From the NCBI GenBank assembly GCA_964556885.1, contig CAZKYP010000025.1, positions 1-24,382 of the forward strand: 24,382 nt of DNA, in the 5' to 3' direction. This DNA is from CAZKYP01 sp964556885. Its GTDB lineage: Bacteria; Planctomycetota; Phycisphaerae; Sedimentisphaerales; Anaerobacaceae. How positions within the stretch are numbered: the stretch's first letter is position 1; the number at the start of each line of letters is the position of its first letter. A program made the translations under genes and the position numbers. The notes beneath the pieces were generated by a model, which saw nothing but the letters and a program-made list of their open reading frames with translations, was not told where the DNA came from and did no database searches. Of this stretch, positions 7,624 through 15,613 are shown piece after piece.

Positions 7624-10600
7624 TCCTGTCCGGGCTCGCCAAAAAAAGCCTCTTCTTTTTCTGGAGGACGAATTTAGGTGTTCTGCTTTCCGTTATTGTC
7701 AGCACCGCCGTCCTGGTAGGTGCGCTTATCATTGGCGATTCGGTTCGATACAGTCTTAAAAGAATGGTCACACTGCGATTAGGTTCAACGCAATACGCTC
7801 TTGTCCCGCAGGGCAGGTTCTTCCGTGCAGAGTTGGCTGATGATTTAACAAAAGAATTAAATTCAACAGTCGCTCCTGTTTTACAGCTTCGTGGTGTAAT
7901 TTCGGACGGCGGCGGTACGAAACGGGTGAACAGGATTGAAGTGTTAGGTGTCGAGCAAAGTTTTTATGATATTGGTGCAGCGAAGAATCCTGTTGGTAAC
8001 AGCCAGAGCGAAGGAGTCGTTTTAAATGAACCGCTGGCGGCACAGCTTGGCGTCACAATTGGCGATGAAATTGTGCTGAGAATCGAAAAGCCTTCTTTGA
8101 TGCCGAGAGACATACCTATAAGCCCCGATTCGGATATTTTTGCTGCTTTCAGACTTACGGTAAAAGCTATCGCAAAAGAATCCGATTTTGGTTTGTTTGG
8201 GCTACAGGCGAATCAGGTTGCCCCTTTTAATGTCTTTGTTCCTCTGCAATGGTTACAGGAAAAAATCGCTCGCAGGGGACAGGCCAATATGTTGTTAGTC
8301 TCTGTAAATGCCAACAAGTCGGTGACAATTGAGACTGCGAATCAGGCCATAAGAAAATGCTTTAAACCGGCCGATGCAGAGTTGGAATTTCAACGACTCG
8401 ATAAACAGAATGTAATCCAGATGCGTAGCAGGCGGGTATTCATAGACGAACCTGTTGCGGAAGCCGCGATGGCAATAGATGACAAACCCGAAGGGATTTT
8501 GACCTACTTCGTGAATGAATTGGGTCTTGGTGAGAAGAGCACCCCATATTCGATGGTCGCTGCTGTAGGGCCCCCGGTAAGTGCCGGCAGTATTATCCCT
8601 ATGGATATGAATGATGAGGAGATTGTTATCAATCAGTGGCTTGCCGACGACCTCGAAGCCAAGGTTGGAGATTCGATCGAGCTTACCTACTTCGTTTTGG
8701 GCAGGATGAGAAAACTTCAGGAACAAAGCAGCAATTTTCGTGTCCGGCAAATCCTGCCAATGGAAGGTGTGGCTGATGATCCGAACCTTATGCCCGACTA
8801 TCCCGGCATTGCCAATACGGACAATTGCAGGGACTGGGATTCGGGTATTCCAATAGACCTCGACAAGGTGCGCGATAAGGATGAGCAATACTGGGACATG
8901 TATCGCGGTACGCCAAAGGCGTTTGTAACACTAAGTGCCGGTCGCACGATGTGGGCGAACAGATATGGTAACCTGACGGCTGTGCGCTATCCGATAGACA
9001 ATCAATCCGTTGGAGATATAGAATCAAATATACTGAATAAAATTGATCCGGCCTCGTTAGGATTTTTCTTTCAGCCTGTACGCGAACAAGGATTAAAGGC
9101 CGGCAGCGGCTCGACCGATTTCAGCCAGCTTTTTCTCGGCCTGAGCATGTTTCTTATAATATCTGCTTTGATTCTGACGGGCCTTCTTTTCGTTTTTGGT
9201 GTAGAAAGCCGCAGTGAACAGATAGGGTTGCTGCTGGCGGTCGGATTTTCTTCCAGGTTAGTCAGATGGCTGTTGTTTATCGAGGGGGGAATACTGGCAA
9301 TACTCGGGGCCGCTATCGGTTCGGCGGCGGCTATTCTCTATACCAAGGTGATGATTTACGGGCTTGCTACAGTGTGGAATTCGGCCATCGCCGGTTCAAC
9401 AATACATTTTTATGCGAACCCAGCCACATTGATTGGCGGCGGTCTGGCGTCAGTGTTTATCTGCCTGTTTGCGATATGGTTGACCTTGCGCAAGCAGGCA
9501 TCAAGGCCCGCCCGTGAATTACTTTCCGGCGGTATACGAGAGCAGTTCTTTACAGACTGGGGAAAAACCACCAAACACAAATTTGGATTTTGGATTTCGA
9601 TAGCATCGGCAATCGGGGCCGTTGCGCTGATTTTTACGGTAGGAAAAGGAAGCAGTAGCGCCGTATCCGGTGCATTCTTTGGCGCAGGGGCATTGCTTTT
9701 AATATCCGGCATCGGACTGACTCGAACACTTCTTGGAATCCTGAGCGGTTCAAATTCCCGTCAAAGCAAGATGTCTACATTAACTGCTTTGGGATTGCGG
9801 AATGCGACAAGGCGTCCCGGCAGGTCCCTGACAGTTGTCGGACTGCTTGCATGTGGAATATTCCTTGTTATCGCAGTCGGTGCAAACAGACGTAATCCGC
9901 TGGCTAATGCACGAAGTCGTGATTCCGGAACGGGAGGTTTTGCATTGTATGGTGAATCGGCCGTCGGCATCCTTCATGATTTAAACAGCGAGGCGGGACG
10001 GAAATCGATGTCGCTTGAAGATCCGATGTTTAATGGTGTCGAATTTGTTCAGTTGCAGGTTCATGACGGTGACGATGCAAGCTGCCTGAACTTGAATCGT
10101 GCCCAGCGTCCACGGTTACTCGGAGTTCGGCCGTACCAGTTTCAAATGAGAGGCGCATTTGGATTTGCGGATGTAATCGATGATTCTGAAAAGGAAAAAG
10201 CGTGGGATTTACTCGACCGCGATTTCGGTGAAAATGTCGTGCCGGCGATAGGTGATTATACAACCATAATCTGGGCACTTGGAAAAAAGATTGGTGATGA
10301 GATTGATTACACTGATGAAAAAGGACGACATTTCAAGCTGAGACTGGTCGGAATGCTAAAGAACTCAATCATGCAGGGAAGTTTAATTATCGGTGAAGAC
10401 CAGTTTATTAAGCATTTTCCGTCGGAAGAGGGTTATCGAGTATTTTTAATAGATGCCTCACAGGAAATAACAGAAAAGGTTGCCGAAAAACTTTCATTTG
10501 TACTTGGTGATTATGGTCTGACACTTACCCCGACAACCATGCGATTGGCGGCCTTTGGAGCCGTCGAGAGCACGTATCTATCTATATTCCAGCTTCTTGG

Positions 10601-10952
10601 AGGTCTTGGATTGATTCTGGGCAGTGTCGGGCTTGGATTGGTAGTTCTTCGTAATGTGCTCGACAGGCGCGGCGAGCTTGCAATGATGCGAGCTGTTGGT
10701 TTTGACAAAATTGTTCTTAAAAAGATGGTATTCCAGGAACACAGCGGGCTTATGCTGTCCGGTCTGGTTTGTGGGATTATCTCCGCTTTTATCGCGGTTA
10801 GCCCGGCCTTAAAGTCACCGGGAGCGCGGATACCGTACTTGTCATTGACATTGACGATTCTTGCTATTGGGATTAGCGGCCTTTTATGGATATGGATTGC
10901 AACAACTATCGCGTTGAGGGGAGAAATGCTGGACGTTTTGAGGAATGAATAG
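7620..10952 (+). CDS. Large FtsX-like ABC permease (MacB/LolE superfamily)
   Basis: The 1110-residue inner-membrane permease is translationally coupled to its ATPase by an ATGA overlap. It has an N-terminal helix (about 18-40), then a large extracytoplasmic domain to about 500. Three helices follow at about 505-640, including the FtsX signature region 'SEQIGLLLAVGFSSRLVRWL'. More helices lie near 655-720 and at about 740, then a second extracytoplasmic domain (about 760-970). A final FtsX set follows, with 'ELAMMRAVGFDKIVLKKMV' between helices near 980 and 1105. It therefore carries two FtsX cores in one chain, about 10 helices in total, rather than the four helices of LolC/E or MacB. This places it with the double-FtsX exporters, which act on lipids, lipoproteins or adhesins. 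The substrate is not evident. The neighbouring glycosyltransferase and propellers hint at envelope glycoconjugates. Confidence 0.92.
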   Translation: MILSGLAKKSLFFFWRTNLGVLLSVIVSTAVLVGALIIGDSVRYSLKRMVTLRLGSTQYALVPQGRFFRAELADDLTKELNSTVAPVLQLRGVISDGGGTKRVNRIEVLGVEQSFYDIGAAKNPVGNSQSEGVVLNEPLAAQLGVTIGDEIVLRIEKPSLMPRDIPISPDSDIFAAFRLTVKAIAKESDFGLFGLQANQVAPFNVFVPLQWLQEKIARRGQANMLLVSVNANKSVTIETANQAIRKCFKPADAELEFQRLDKQNVIQMRSRRVFIDEPVAEAAMAIDDKPEGILTYFVNELGLGEKSTPYSMVAAVGPPVSAGSIIPMDMNDEEIVINQWLADDLEAKVGDSIELTYFVLGRMRKLQEQSSNFRVRQILPMEGVADDPNLMPDYPGIANTDNCRDWDSGIPIDLDKVRDKDEQYWDMYRGTPKAFVTLSAGRTMWANRYGNLTAVRYPIDNQSVGDIESNILNKIDPASLGFFFQPVREQGLKAGSGSTDFSQLFLGLSMFLIISALILTGLLFVFGVESRSEQIGLLLAVGFSSRLVRWLLFIEGGILAILGAAIGSAAAILYTKVMIYGLATVWNSAIAGSTIHFYANPATLIGGGLASVFICLFAIWLTLRKQASRPARELLSGGIREQFFTDWGKTTKHKFGFWISIASAIGAVALIFTVGKGSSSAVSGAFFGAGALLLISGIGLTRTLLGILSGSNSRQSKMSTLTALGLRNATRRPGRSLTVVGLLACGIFLVIAVGANRRNPLANARSRDSGTGGFALYGESAVGILHDLNSEAGRKSMSLEDPMFNGVEFVQLQVHDGDDASCLNLNRAQRPRLLGVRPYQFQMRGAFGFADVIDDSEKEKAWDLLDRDFGENVVPAIGDYTTIIWALGKKIGDEIDYTDEKGRHFKLRLVGMLKNSIMQGSLIIGEDQFIKHFPSEEGYRVFLIDASQEITEKVAEKLSFVLGDYGLTLTPTTMRLAAFGAVESTYLSIFQLLGGLGLILGSVGLGLVVLRNVLDRRGELAMMRAVGFDKIVLKKMVFQEHSGLMLSGLVCGIISAFIAVSPALKSPGARIPYLSLTLTILAIGISGLLWIWIATTIALRGEMLDVLRNE

Positions 10953-10965
10953 AGTCGTTTGAAAA

Positions 10966-12393
10966 ATGAGAGAACCTGTTATTACAAAGATAATACCTGT
11001 CGCAGCGGCCATTCTTGGAGTAGTACTTGTATATGTATGGTTAAACGCCGATGCGGCGATTAATTTTGCGGAGCGTATACCGGGCACCGACGATTCTCCC
11101 CAGGCAATCGCAGAAGGTGCTGACATGTCCAAGCTGGAAGGTACATTGACTAATTTCGATGGAGTGCCGGCAGACCTTCCCGGTGCTTGGCCTCGTTTCA
11201 GAGGCGTTAATTTCGACGCGATAAACACAGAAGATGTAGCGTTTTCCAGAATGCTGCCTCCGGAAGGACCGAAGGTACTCTGGTCTGTCGACGTAGGAGA
11301 AGGATTCGCCGGACCGGCTGTACTTAACGGCAAGGTGTATATCCTCGACTACGACCAGCAGAACCAGGCGGACGTTGTTCGATGTATGTCACTCGAAGAC
11401 GGCGCCGATATTTGGCGATATTCTTATCCGCTAAAAGTGAAGCGCTGGCACGGAATGAGCCGGACCGTACCGGTGGTTACCGACGAGCACATTGTAACCA
11501 TCGGTCCGAAGTGTCATGTCACCTGCCTTGATTCTACAACGGGCGAATTCCGCTGGATGTTTGATTTGGTAGCAGAATATAAAACCAGGGTGCCGCAGTG
11601 GTACACGGCGCAATGCCCGCTTATCGATAACGGCAGGGCGATAATTGCACCGGCCGGGAAGAATGTCCTCATGATGGCGGTCGATTGCAAAACAGGCGAG
11701 ATTATATGGGAAACGCCGAATCCGGACGGCTGGGTGATGACCCACTCGTCAATCGTACCGATGGAGTTCAACGGCAGGCGTTTTTACATCTATTGCGGCG
11801 GCTCCCAGACCAACGGCGGAGTTGCAGGAATATCCGCTGAGGACGGCAGAGTGTTGTGGAAGACCGACCGGTGGAAGGTGCTGATTAACGTCCCGATGCC
11901 GATTGTTATCGAGCCGGACAGGATATTTCTGACCGCCGGTTACGGCCAGGTCGATTACGGATGTACGATGCTTCGACTGTCGGAAGTTGATGGAGAGATG
12001 CGGGTACAGCAGGAATTTGTGCGTCCAACCGATATCTTCGGTTCGATACAGCAGACGCCGATTTATTACGATGGCTATATCTACGGAATCAGGCCGGACA
12101 AGAAACTGGTCTGCCTCGACTTAAACGGCCAAATTGTCTGGACAAGTCCTGATACTCATCTTTTCGGCTCCCGCGGTTTCGGTCCTTATTCGATAGCAAA
12201 CGGGATTATATATGTGCTTGATGACGAAGGCCTAATGACCCTGGTGGAAGCTACGCCGAATGGATACGTTCAGCTTGACGAAGCACAGGTTATGGATGGA
12301 AACGAGGCATGGGGGCCGATGGCCTTTGCTTCCGGCAGATTGATTGTACGTGATTTGACTAAAATGTTATGTGTTGATATTACAGGGCAATGA
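10966..12393 (+). CDS. Membrane-anchored PQQ-like beta-propeller protein
   Basis: This 475-residue protein has an N-terminal signal anchor at about 8-25 and a spacer to about 70. It then has the entry sequence 'AWPRFRGVNFDAI' and propeller blades such as 'EGFAGPAVLNGKVYILDYD', 'CKTGEIIWETP' and 'CLDLNGQIVW'. It is longer than the 4411 propeller and has more insertions between strands. The start is 13 bases after the permease stop, which suggests cotranscription with the exporter. It also sits next to the redox operon that begins after the promoter at 12412, so it could serve either group. I see no evidence for bound PQQ or a catalytic site. The start codon has no strong Shine-Dalgarno. Confidence 0.86.
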   Translation: MREPVITKIIPVAAAILGVVLVYVWLNADAAINFAERIPGTDDSPQAIAEGADMSKLEGTLTNFDGVPADLPGAWPRFRGVNFDAINTEDVAFSRMLPPEGPKVLWSVDVGEGFAGPAVLNGKVYILDYDQQNQADVVRCMSLEDGADIWRYSYPLKVKRWHGMSRTVPVVTDEHIVTIGPKCHVTCLDSTTGEFRWMFDLVAEYKTRVPQWYTAQCPLIDNGRAIIAPAGKNVLMMAVDCKTGEIIWETPNPDGWVMTHSSIVPMEFNGRRFYIYCGGSQTNGGVAGISAEDGRVLWKTDRWKVLINVPMPIVIEPDRIFLTAGYGQVDYGCTMLRLSEVDGEMRVQQEFVRPTDIFGSIQQTPIYYDGYIYGIRPDKKLVCLDLNGQIVWTSPDTHLFGSRGFGPYSIANGIIYVLDDEGLMTLVEATPNGYVQLDEAQVMDGNEAWGPMAFASGRLIVRDLTKMLCVDITGQ

Positions 12394-12411
12394 GTAATTA
12401 AGCTATGTCGA

Positions 12412-12440
12412 TTGAACGAAATATATATTTTTGTTATAAT
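12412..12440 (+). promoter_or_regulatory. Sigma70-type promoter for the redox operon
   Basis: TTGAAC (12412-12417; four of six consensus bases), a 17-base spacer and a perfect TATAAT (12435-12440) lie in the 88-base gap before the NHL gene. The expected transcript start is about 12447. This is the best promoter in the window and marks 12482-21291 as its own transcription unit. Confidence 0.6.
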
Positions 12441-12481
12441 GCCAGCTTACTGAATTGGGTTTTAGCATATTTGGTGAAGGA

Positions 12482-13519
12482 ATGAGAAAGCAGTCAGGAG
12501 CCGTAGATTCCCGGTCGATTATCGTCGTCCTTGTCACGGTGGCGGTGATTGTGGCCATTATTGCATTGATTCGATTCGATGCGACCGGCGAAAAAGGCAG
12601 CGGCCTCGAAAAGAAATTCATATACGACGTCGAGGAACTGGCAAAAATTGATCCGAATCTGATTATCTATGAAGAATCCGCACAGGCATTCGGCACCGGG
12701 CTTGCAAAATCACACAACGTGGCGATGAATACGAAAGGTTCGATATATGTATGTGGTGACAACGTTGTGAGGATATTCAATTCGAACGGGGATTTGCTTG
12801 ACGAAATCAAACTCAAGGAGACGCCGAGATGTATGGCCCCCTTCGAAGACGGTACAATTTATATCGGCTTCAAGAACCATGTAGAGACTTACGATACCGA
12901 AGGACAGCAGTTAGTAAAATGGGATAGTCTCGGAGATGATGCGATTATAACAAGTATCGCCCTTTCAGGAAATGACGTCTTCGTTGCCGATGCGGGCAAT
13001 CGAATTGTCGTTCGTTACGATACCGCCGGCAATGTGATAAGTCATATCGGTGAAAAAGATCCCGACAGAAACGTTCCCGGCTTTGTCGTTCCGAGTCCGT
13101 ACTTCGACCTTGCCGTCTCCAAAGACGGCCTACTTAGAGTCGTAGACCCGGGCCGACTTAGAATAGAGGCATATACATTCGATGGAGACCTCGAATTATG
13201 GTGGGGCGAGGCATCGACTGATATCGAGGGATTCTGCGGCTGCTGCAATCCCGTGAACATCGCGGTGCTGCCGGACGGTGGTTTTGTTACCGCTGAAAAA
13301 GGTCTGATACGAGTGAAGGTTTACAACTCCGACGGCGGTTTCGTTGGAGTCGTCGCCGGTCCAGAGCAATTGGCAGGGGACATCGAGCAAAAGATTTGCG
13401 TGTTACCGGAAGAATGCCAGGAAGACGGTTTTGACGTGGCTGCAGATTCGAACGGACGCATCATTATTCTGGACACGATTAAAAATATGGTAAGGATCTT
13501 CAGTAAAAAAGAGGACTGA
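12482..13519 (+). CDS. Membrane-anchored NHL-repeat propeller with CGCC motif
   Basis: The protein has about 345 residues: a signal-anchor helix at about 14-33, then a six-bladed NHL-type propeller outside the cytoplasm. Blades show the pattern 'SIALSGNDVFVADAGNRIVVRYD', 'DLAVSKDGLLRVVDPGRLRI' and 'VAADSNGRIIILDT'. One blade has an unusual 'GFCGCCNPVNIAV' insertion with three cysteines in four positions, and a later 'CVLPEEC' pair lies near residue 305. These could bind a metal, bind an Fe-S cluster or form disulfides. The start is taken at ATG 12482, preceded by GGTGA at 12472-12476; an upstream in-frame TTG at 12455 lacks such a site. Only two bases separate its stop from the small Tat-like gene. 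As first gene of the redox operon it may be a periplasmic docking partner for the Fe-S proteins. The function is inferred. Confidence 0.82.
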   Translation: MRKQSGAVDSRSIIVVLVTVAVIVAIIALIRFDATGEKGSGLEKKFIYDVEELAKIDPNLIIYEESAQAFGTGLAKSHNVAMNTKGSIYVCGDNVVRIFNSNGDLLDEIKLKETPRCMAPFEDGTIYIGFKNHVETYDTEGQQLVKWDSLGDDAIITSIALSGNDVFVADAGNRIVVRYDTAGNVISHIGEKDPDRNVPGFVVPSPYFDLAVSKDGLLRVVDPGRLRIEAYTFDGDLELWWGEASTDIEGFCGCCNPVNIAVLPDGGFVTAEKGLIRVKVYNSDGGFVGVVAGPEQLAGDIEQKICVLPEECQEDGFDVAADSNGRIIILDTIKNMVRIFSKKED

Positions 13520-13521
13520 CT

Positions 13522-13746
13522 TTGGACGAAAATACTCGGAACAAAAATAGTAGACGCGAATTTTTTAATCAAGCCCTGCGGTATGCGGCTACGGGACTTT
13601 TAGCTGTCCTTGGCGGCGTTATCTATGCCAAAAGACGCAAATTGATCCGACAGGGAATTTGCATTAATGATAATCTTTGCGCCGATTGCAAGCTATTCAA
13701 CGAATGCGAACTTTCAGTAAAACAATTTACAGGCAGTAAAAAATAA
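13522..13746 (+). CDS. Small Tat-like four-cysteine protein
   Basis: This 74-residue protein uses a TTG start supported by GAGGA at 13511-13515, six bases upstream. The N-terminus 'SRREFFNQAL' followed by a hydrophobic helix (about 21-36) has the look of a twin-arginine signal or anchor. The rest carries four cysteines (47, 53, 56, 62; C-x5-C-x2-C-x5-C), enough for one metal site or Fe-S cluster, though the spacing is not that of a ferredoxin. Two bases separate it from the NHL gene, and its TAA overlaps the next ATG (TAATG), so it is very probably a real, coupled component of the redox complex. I do not recognise a family. It may be a small subunit or a metallocentre chaperone. Confidence 0.75.
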   Translation: MDENTRNKNSRREFFNQALRYAATGLLAVLGGVIYAKRRKLIRQGICINDNLCADCKLFNECELSVKQFTGSKK

Positions 13747-14312
13747 TGGCAGAAGAAAACAAAATAATCAGCAGGCGTAATCTGCTAAAAGACAGCTTTT
13801 GGGGCGCATCTCTGGCGGCACTCGGAGCCGTCGCAGGATTCGCCTTTTACAAAAATAAAAAGACAGGACTTGTCTGGCAGATCGACCCTTACAAGTGCGT
13901 GGCATGCGGCAACTGCGCCACATACTGCGTGCTTGAAGAATCCGCAGTCAAGTGTATCCAGGCATTCGAAATATGCGGATATTGTGACCTCTGTCCCGGC
14001 TATCTCGAACCAGGAGCAAAGGCACTTGATACCGGCGCCGAAAACGAGCTTTGCCCGACCGGCGCGATAAAACGCCGCTTCATAGAAGATCCGTATTATG
14101 AATACACGATAGACGAGTCGCTCTGTATCGCCTGTGGCAAGTGCGTCAAGGGTTGTGCGGCCTTCGGAAACGGCTCGCTGTTTCTGCAGGTCCGACACGA
14201 CCGCTGTCTGAATTGCAATGAATGTTCAATCGCCGCGGCTTGTCCTTCCGGCGCGTTTAAGCGTGTTCCTGCGGACCAGCCTTATCTGTTTAAGAAAATG
14301 GACCGCGCTTAA
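13746..14312 (+). CDS. Tat-exported NapG-like polyferredoxin (four 4Fe-4S)
   Basis: The 188-residue protein begins with a twin-arginine signal 'SRRNLLK' (9-15) and a hydrophobic stretch to about 35. It then has 17 cysteines in ferredoxin-type groups: 51/54/57/61, 70/77/80/83, 103 (CPTGA), 127/130/133/137 and 154/157/160/166 (the last leading into CPSGA). Sixteen would serve four 4Fe-4S clusters, as in NapG/MauM-type ferredoxins, which carry electrons from membrane NapH to periplasmic partners. No cleavage site is obvious, so it may stay anchored. It is translationally coupled on both sides by TAATG overlaps, with the small Tat-like gene upstream and the NapH-like gene downstream. The NapG-like pairing is supported by this order. 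The periplasmic electron acceptor or donor is unknown, since no nitrate reductase genes are present. Confidence 0.88.
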   Translation: MAEENKIISRRNLLKDSFWGASLAALGAVAGFAFYKNKKTGLVWQIDPYKCVACGNCATYCVLEESAVKCIQAFEICGYCDLCPGYLEPGAKALDTGAENELCPTGAIKRRFIEDPYYEYTIDESLCIACGKCVKGCAAFGNGSLFLQVRHDRCLNCNECSIAAACPSGAFKRVPADQPYLFKKMDRA

Positions 14313-15613
14313 TGATAGATTATCGCAGTATAACAATCTTAATCGTAATACTTTGTATTCTTTCCGGTGTTACATCGGGTATTGAACGTTTTCCTCCTCC
14401 GGAATTCGAGAGCGGCTATCAATTGCCGACTTCAACGCAGCCTCCGACTCGACAGGACATATACGAGTATATCGATGTATTAGTGCTTTTGATTGCTTTG
14501 GGACTTGCTTCATATTTAGTGCTTAAACAACGCAGCCGGCGGGGAATCTTTGCGTTGACGGTATTTTCATTATTGTATTTCGGTTTCTGGAGAGAAGGTT
14601 GCATCTGCCCCATCGGGGCGACCCAGAATATAACTTTGTCAATCTTCGATCCCGACTATGCGGCCCCGATATTCGTTGTAGCGTTTTTCGTCCTGCCGCT
14701 TATATTTACACTCTTCTTCGGTCGGACTTTCTGTGCGGCGGTCTGCCCGCTTGGTGCAATCCAGGATTTCGTTCTTTTACGCCCAGTCTCCGTGCCGCAA
14801 TGGATCGAAAGTGCACTTCGGTTGTTTGCCTATGTTTATCTCGGAGCAGCCGTTCTGCTGGCGGCCACCGGCAGCGCATTTATTATATGCAGGTACGACC
14901 CGTTCGTCTCGATCTTCCGTTTCAGCGGCAACTTGAACATCCTCATTCTCGGAGGATGTCTGCTGCTTATCGGCGTGTTCATAGGTCGGCCGTACTGCCG
15001 ATTCATATGCCCTTATGGTGTAATACTAAGGCAGTTTTCAAGATTATCAAAAAAACGTGTCACTATCACACCGGACGAATGTATCCAGTGCAGGCTGTGC
15101 GAGGACACCTGTCCTTTCGGTGCTATCAGGAAACCCGTAAAAGACTGGTCGGCGGAAGATTACAGGAAAAGCAAAAAAAGACTCGCTCTTTTCATACTTC
15201 TGCTTCCGGTGCTGATTTTCCTTGGCGGACTGGCAGGTTCAAATTTGAAGGCGGTGATAGCTCTCTCACACCCGACTGTCAGACTGGCAGAACGGATCTA
15301 TCAGGAAGAAAACGGCCAGGTCGAGGGAACGACCGATGCAAGCTCTGCCTACAGGGCCACAGGTCAAACGATTGGAGAGCTTTATAACGAGGCAAATACA
15401 ATCCGTTCTCAATTCGGGACAGGCGGCTGGATAATCGGTGGATTTGTCGGATTGGTGATAGGATTAAAGCTCATTGGTTTATCGATCCGGAGAAAAAGAA
15501 CAGATTACGAAGCTGACAGAGCGAGCTGCCTGGCCTGCGGCCGATGTTTCGAATACTGCCCGAGGGAACATATAAGACTAAACAAGCTGAAAGAAGCAAC
15601 TATTAAAAACTAA
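14312..15613 (+). CDS. NapH/NosR-like membrane 4Fe-4S protein
   Basis: This 433-residue polytopic protein has about eight hydrophobic segments (near 6-23, 54-71, 78-94, 118-138, 170-191, 207-225, 289-310 and 371-391). It has the cysteine motifs of the NapH/NosR/YccM group: CICPIG (97-100), CAAVCPLG (141-148), CRFICPYG (229-236), then a ferredoxin set at 257/260/263/267 (CPFGAI) and a second at 406/409/412/416. The 'CRYDPFVSIFRF' stretch at about 193-204 is also typical. Relatives oxidise quinol or pass electrons across the membrane to a periplasmic Fe-S partner. There is no N-terminal FMN domain as in NosR, so it is closer to NapH but longer, with an extra loop at 310-370. The 1-base TAATG overlaps on both sides imply coupled synthesis with the NapG-like protein and the propeller. 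Confidence 0.88.
   Translation: MIDYRSITILIVILCILSGVTSGIERFPPPEFESGYQLPTSTQPPTRQDIYEYIDVLVLLIALGLASYLVLKQRSRRGIFALTVFSLLYFGFWREGCICPIGATQNITLSIFDPDYAAPIFVVAFFVLPLIFTLFFGRTFCAAVCPLGAIQDFVLLRPVSVPQWIESALRLFAYVYLGAAVLLAATGSAFIICRYDPFVSIFRFSGNLNILILGGCLLLIGVFIGRPYCRFICPYGVILRQFSRLSKKRVTITPDECIQCRLCEDTCPFGAIRKPVKDWSAEDYRKSKKRLALFILLLPVLIFLGGLAGSNLKAVIALSHPTVRLAERIYQEENGQVEGTTDASSAYRATGQTIGELYNEANTIRSQFGTGGWIIGGFVGLVIGLKLIGLSIRRKRTDYEADRASCLACGRCFEYCPREHIRLNKLKEATIKN

Noticed and set aside
8295..8888. 197-codon open frame on the - strand inside the large permease gene
   Set aside because: It lies wholly within the well-supported FtsX permease, has no ribosome site or recognisable motif, and reads as low-quality antisense sequence.
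14599..15387. 262-codon open frame on the + strand overlapping the NapH-like gene in another frame
   Set aside because: It is Arg/Ser/Cys-rich without domain logic and is a shadow of the NapH-like gene, whose motifs and helices are clear.
13746..15613. Periplasmic nitrate reductase (Nap) operon
   Set aside because: NapG/H-like proteins are present but no napA, napB, napC or napD is visible in the window, so only the electron-transfer pair is shared.
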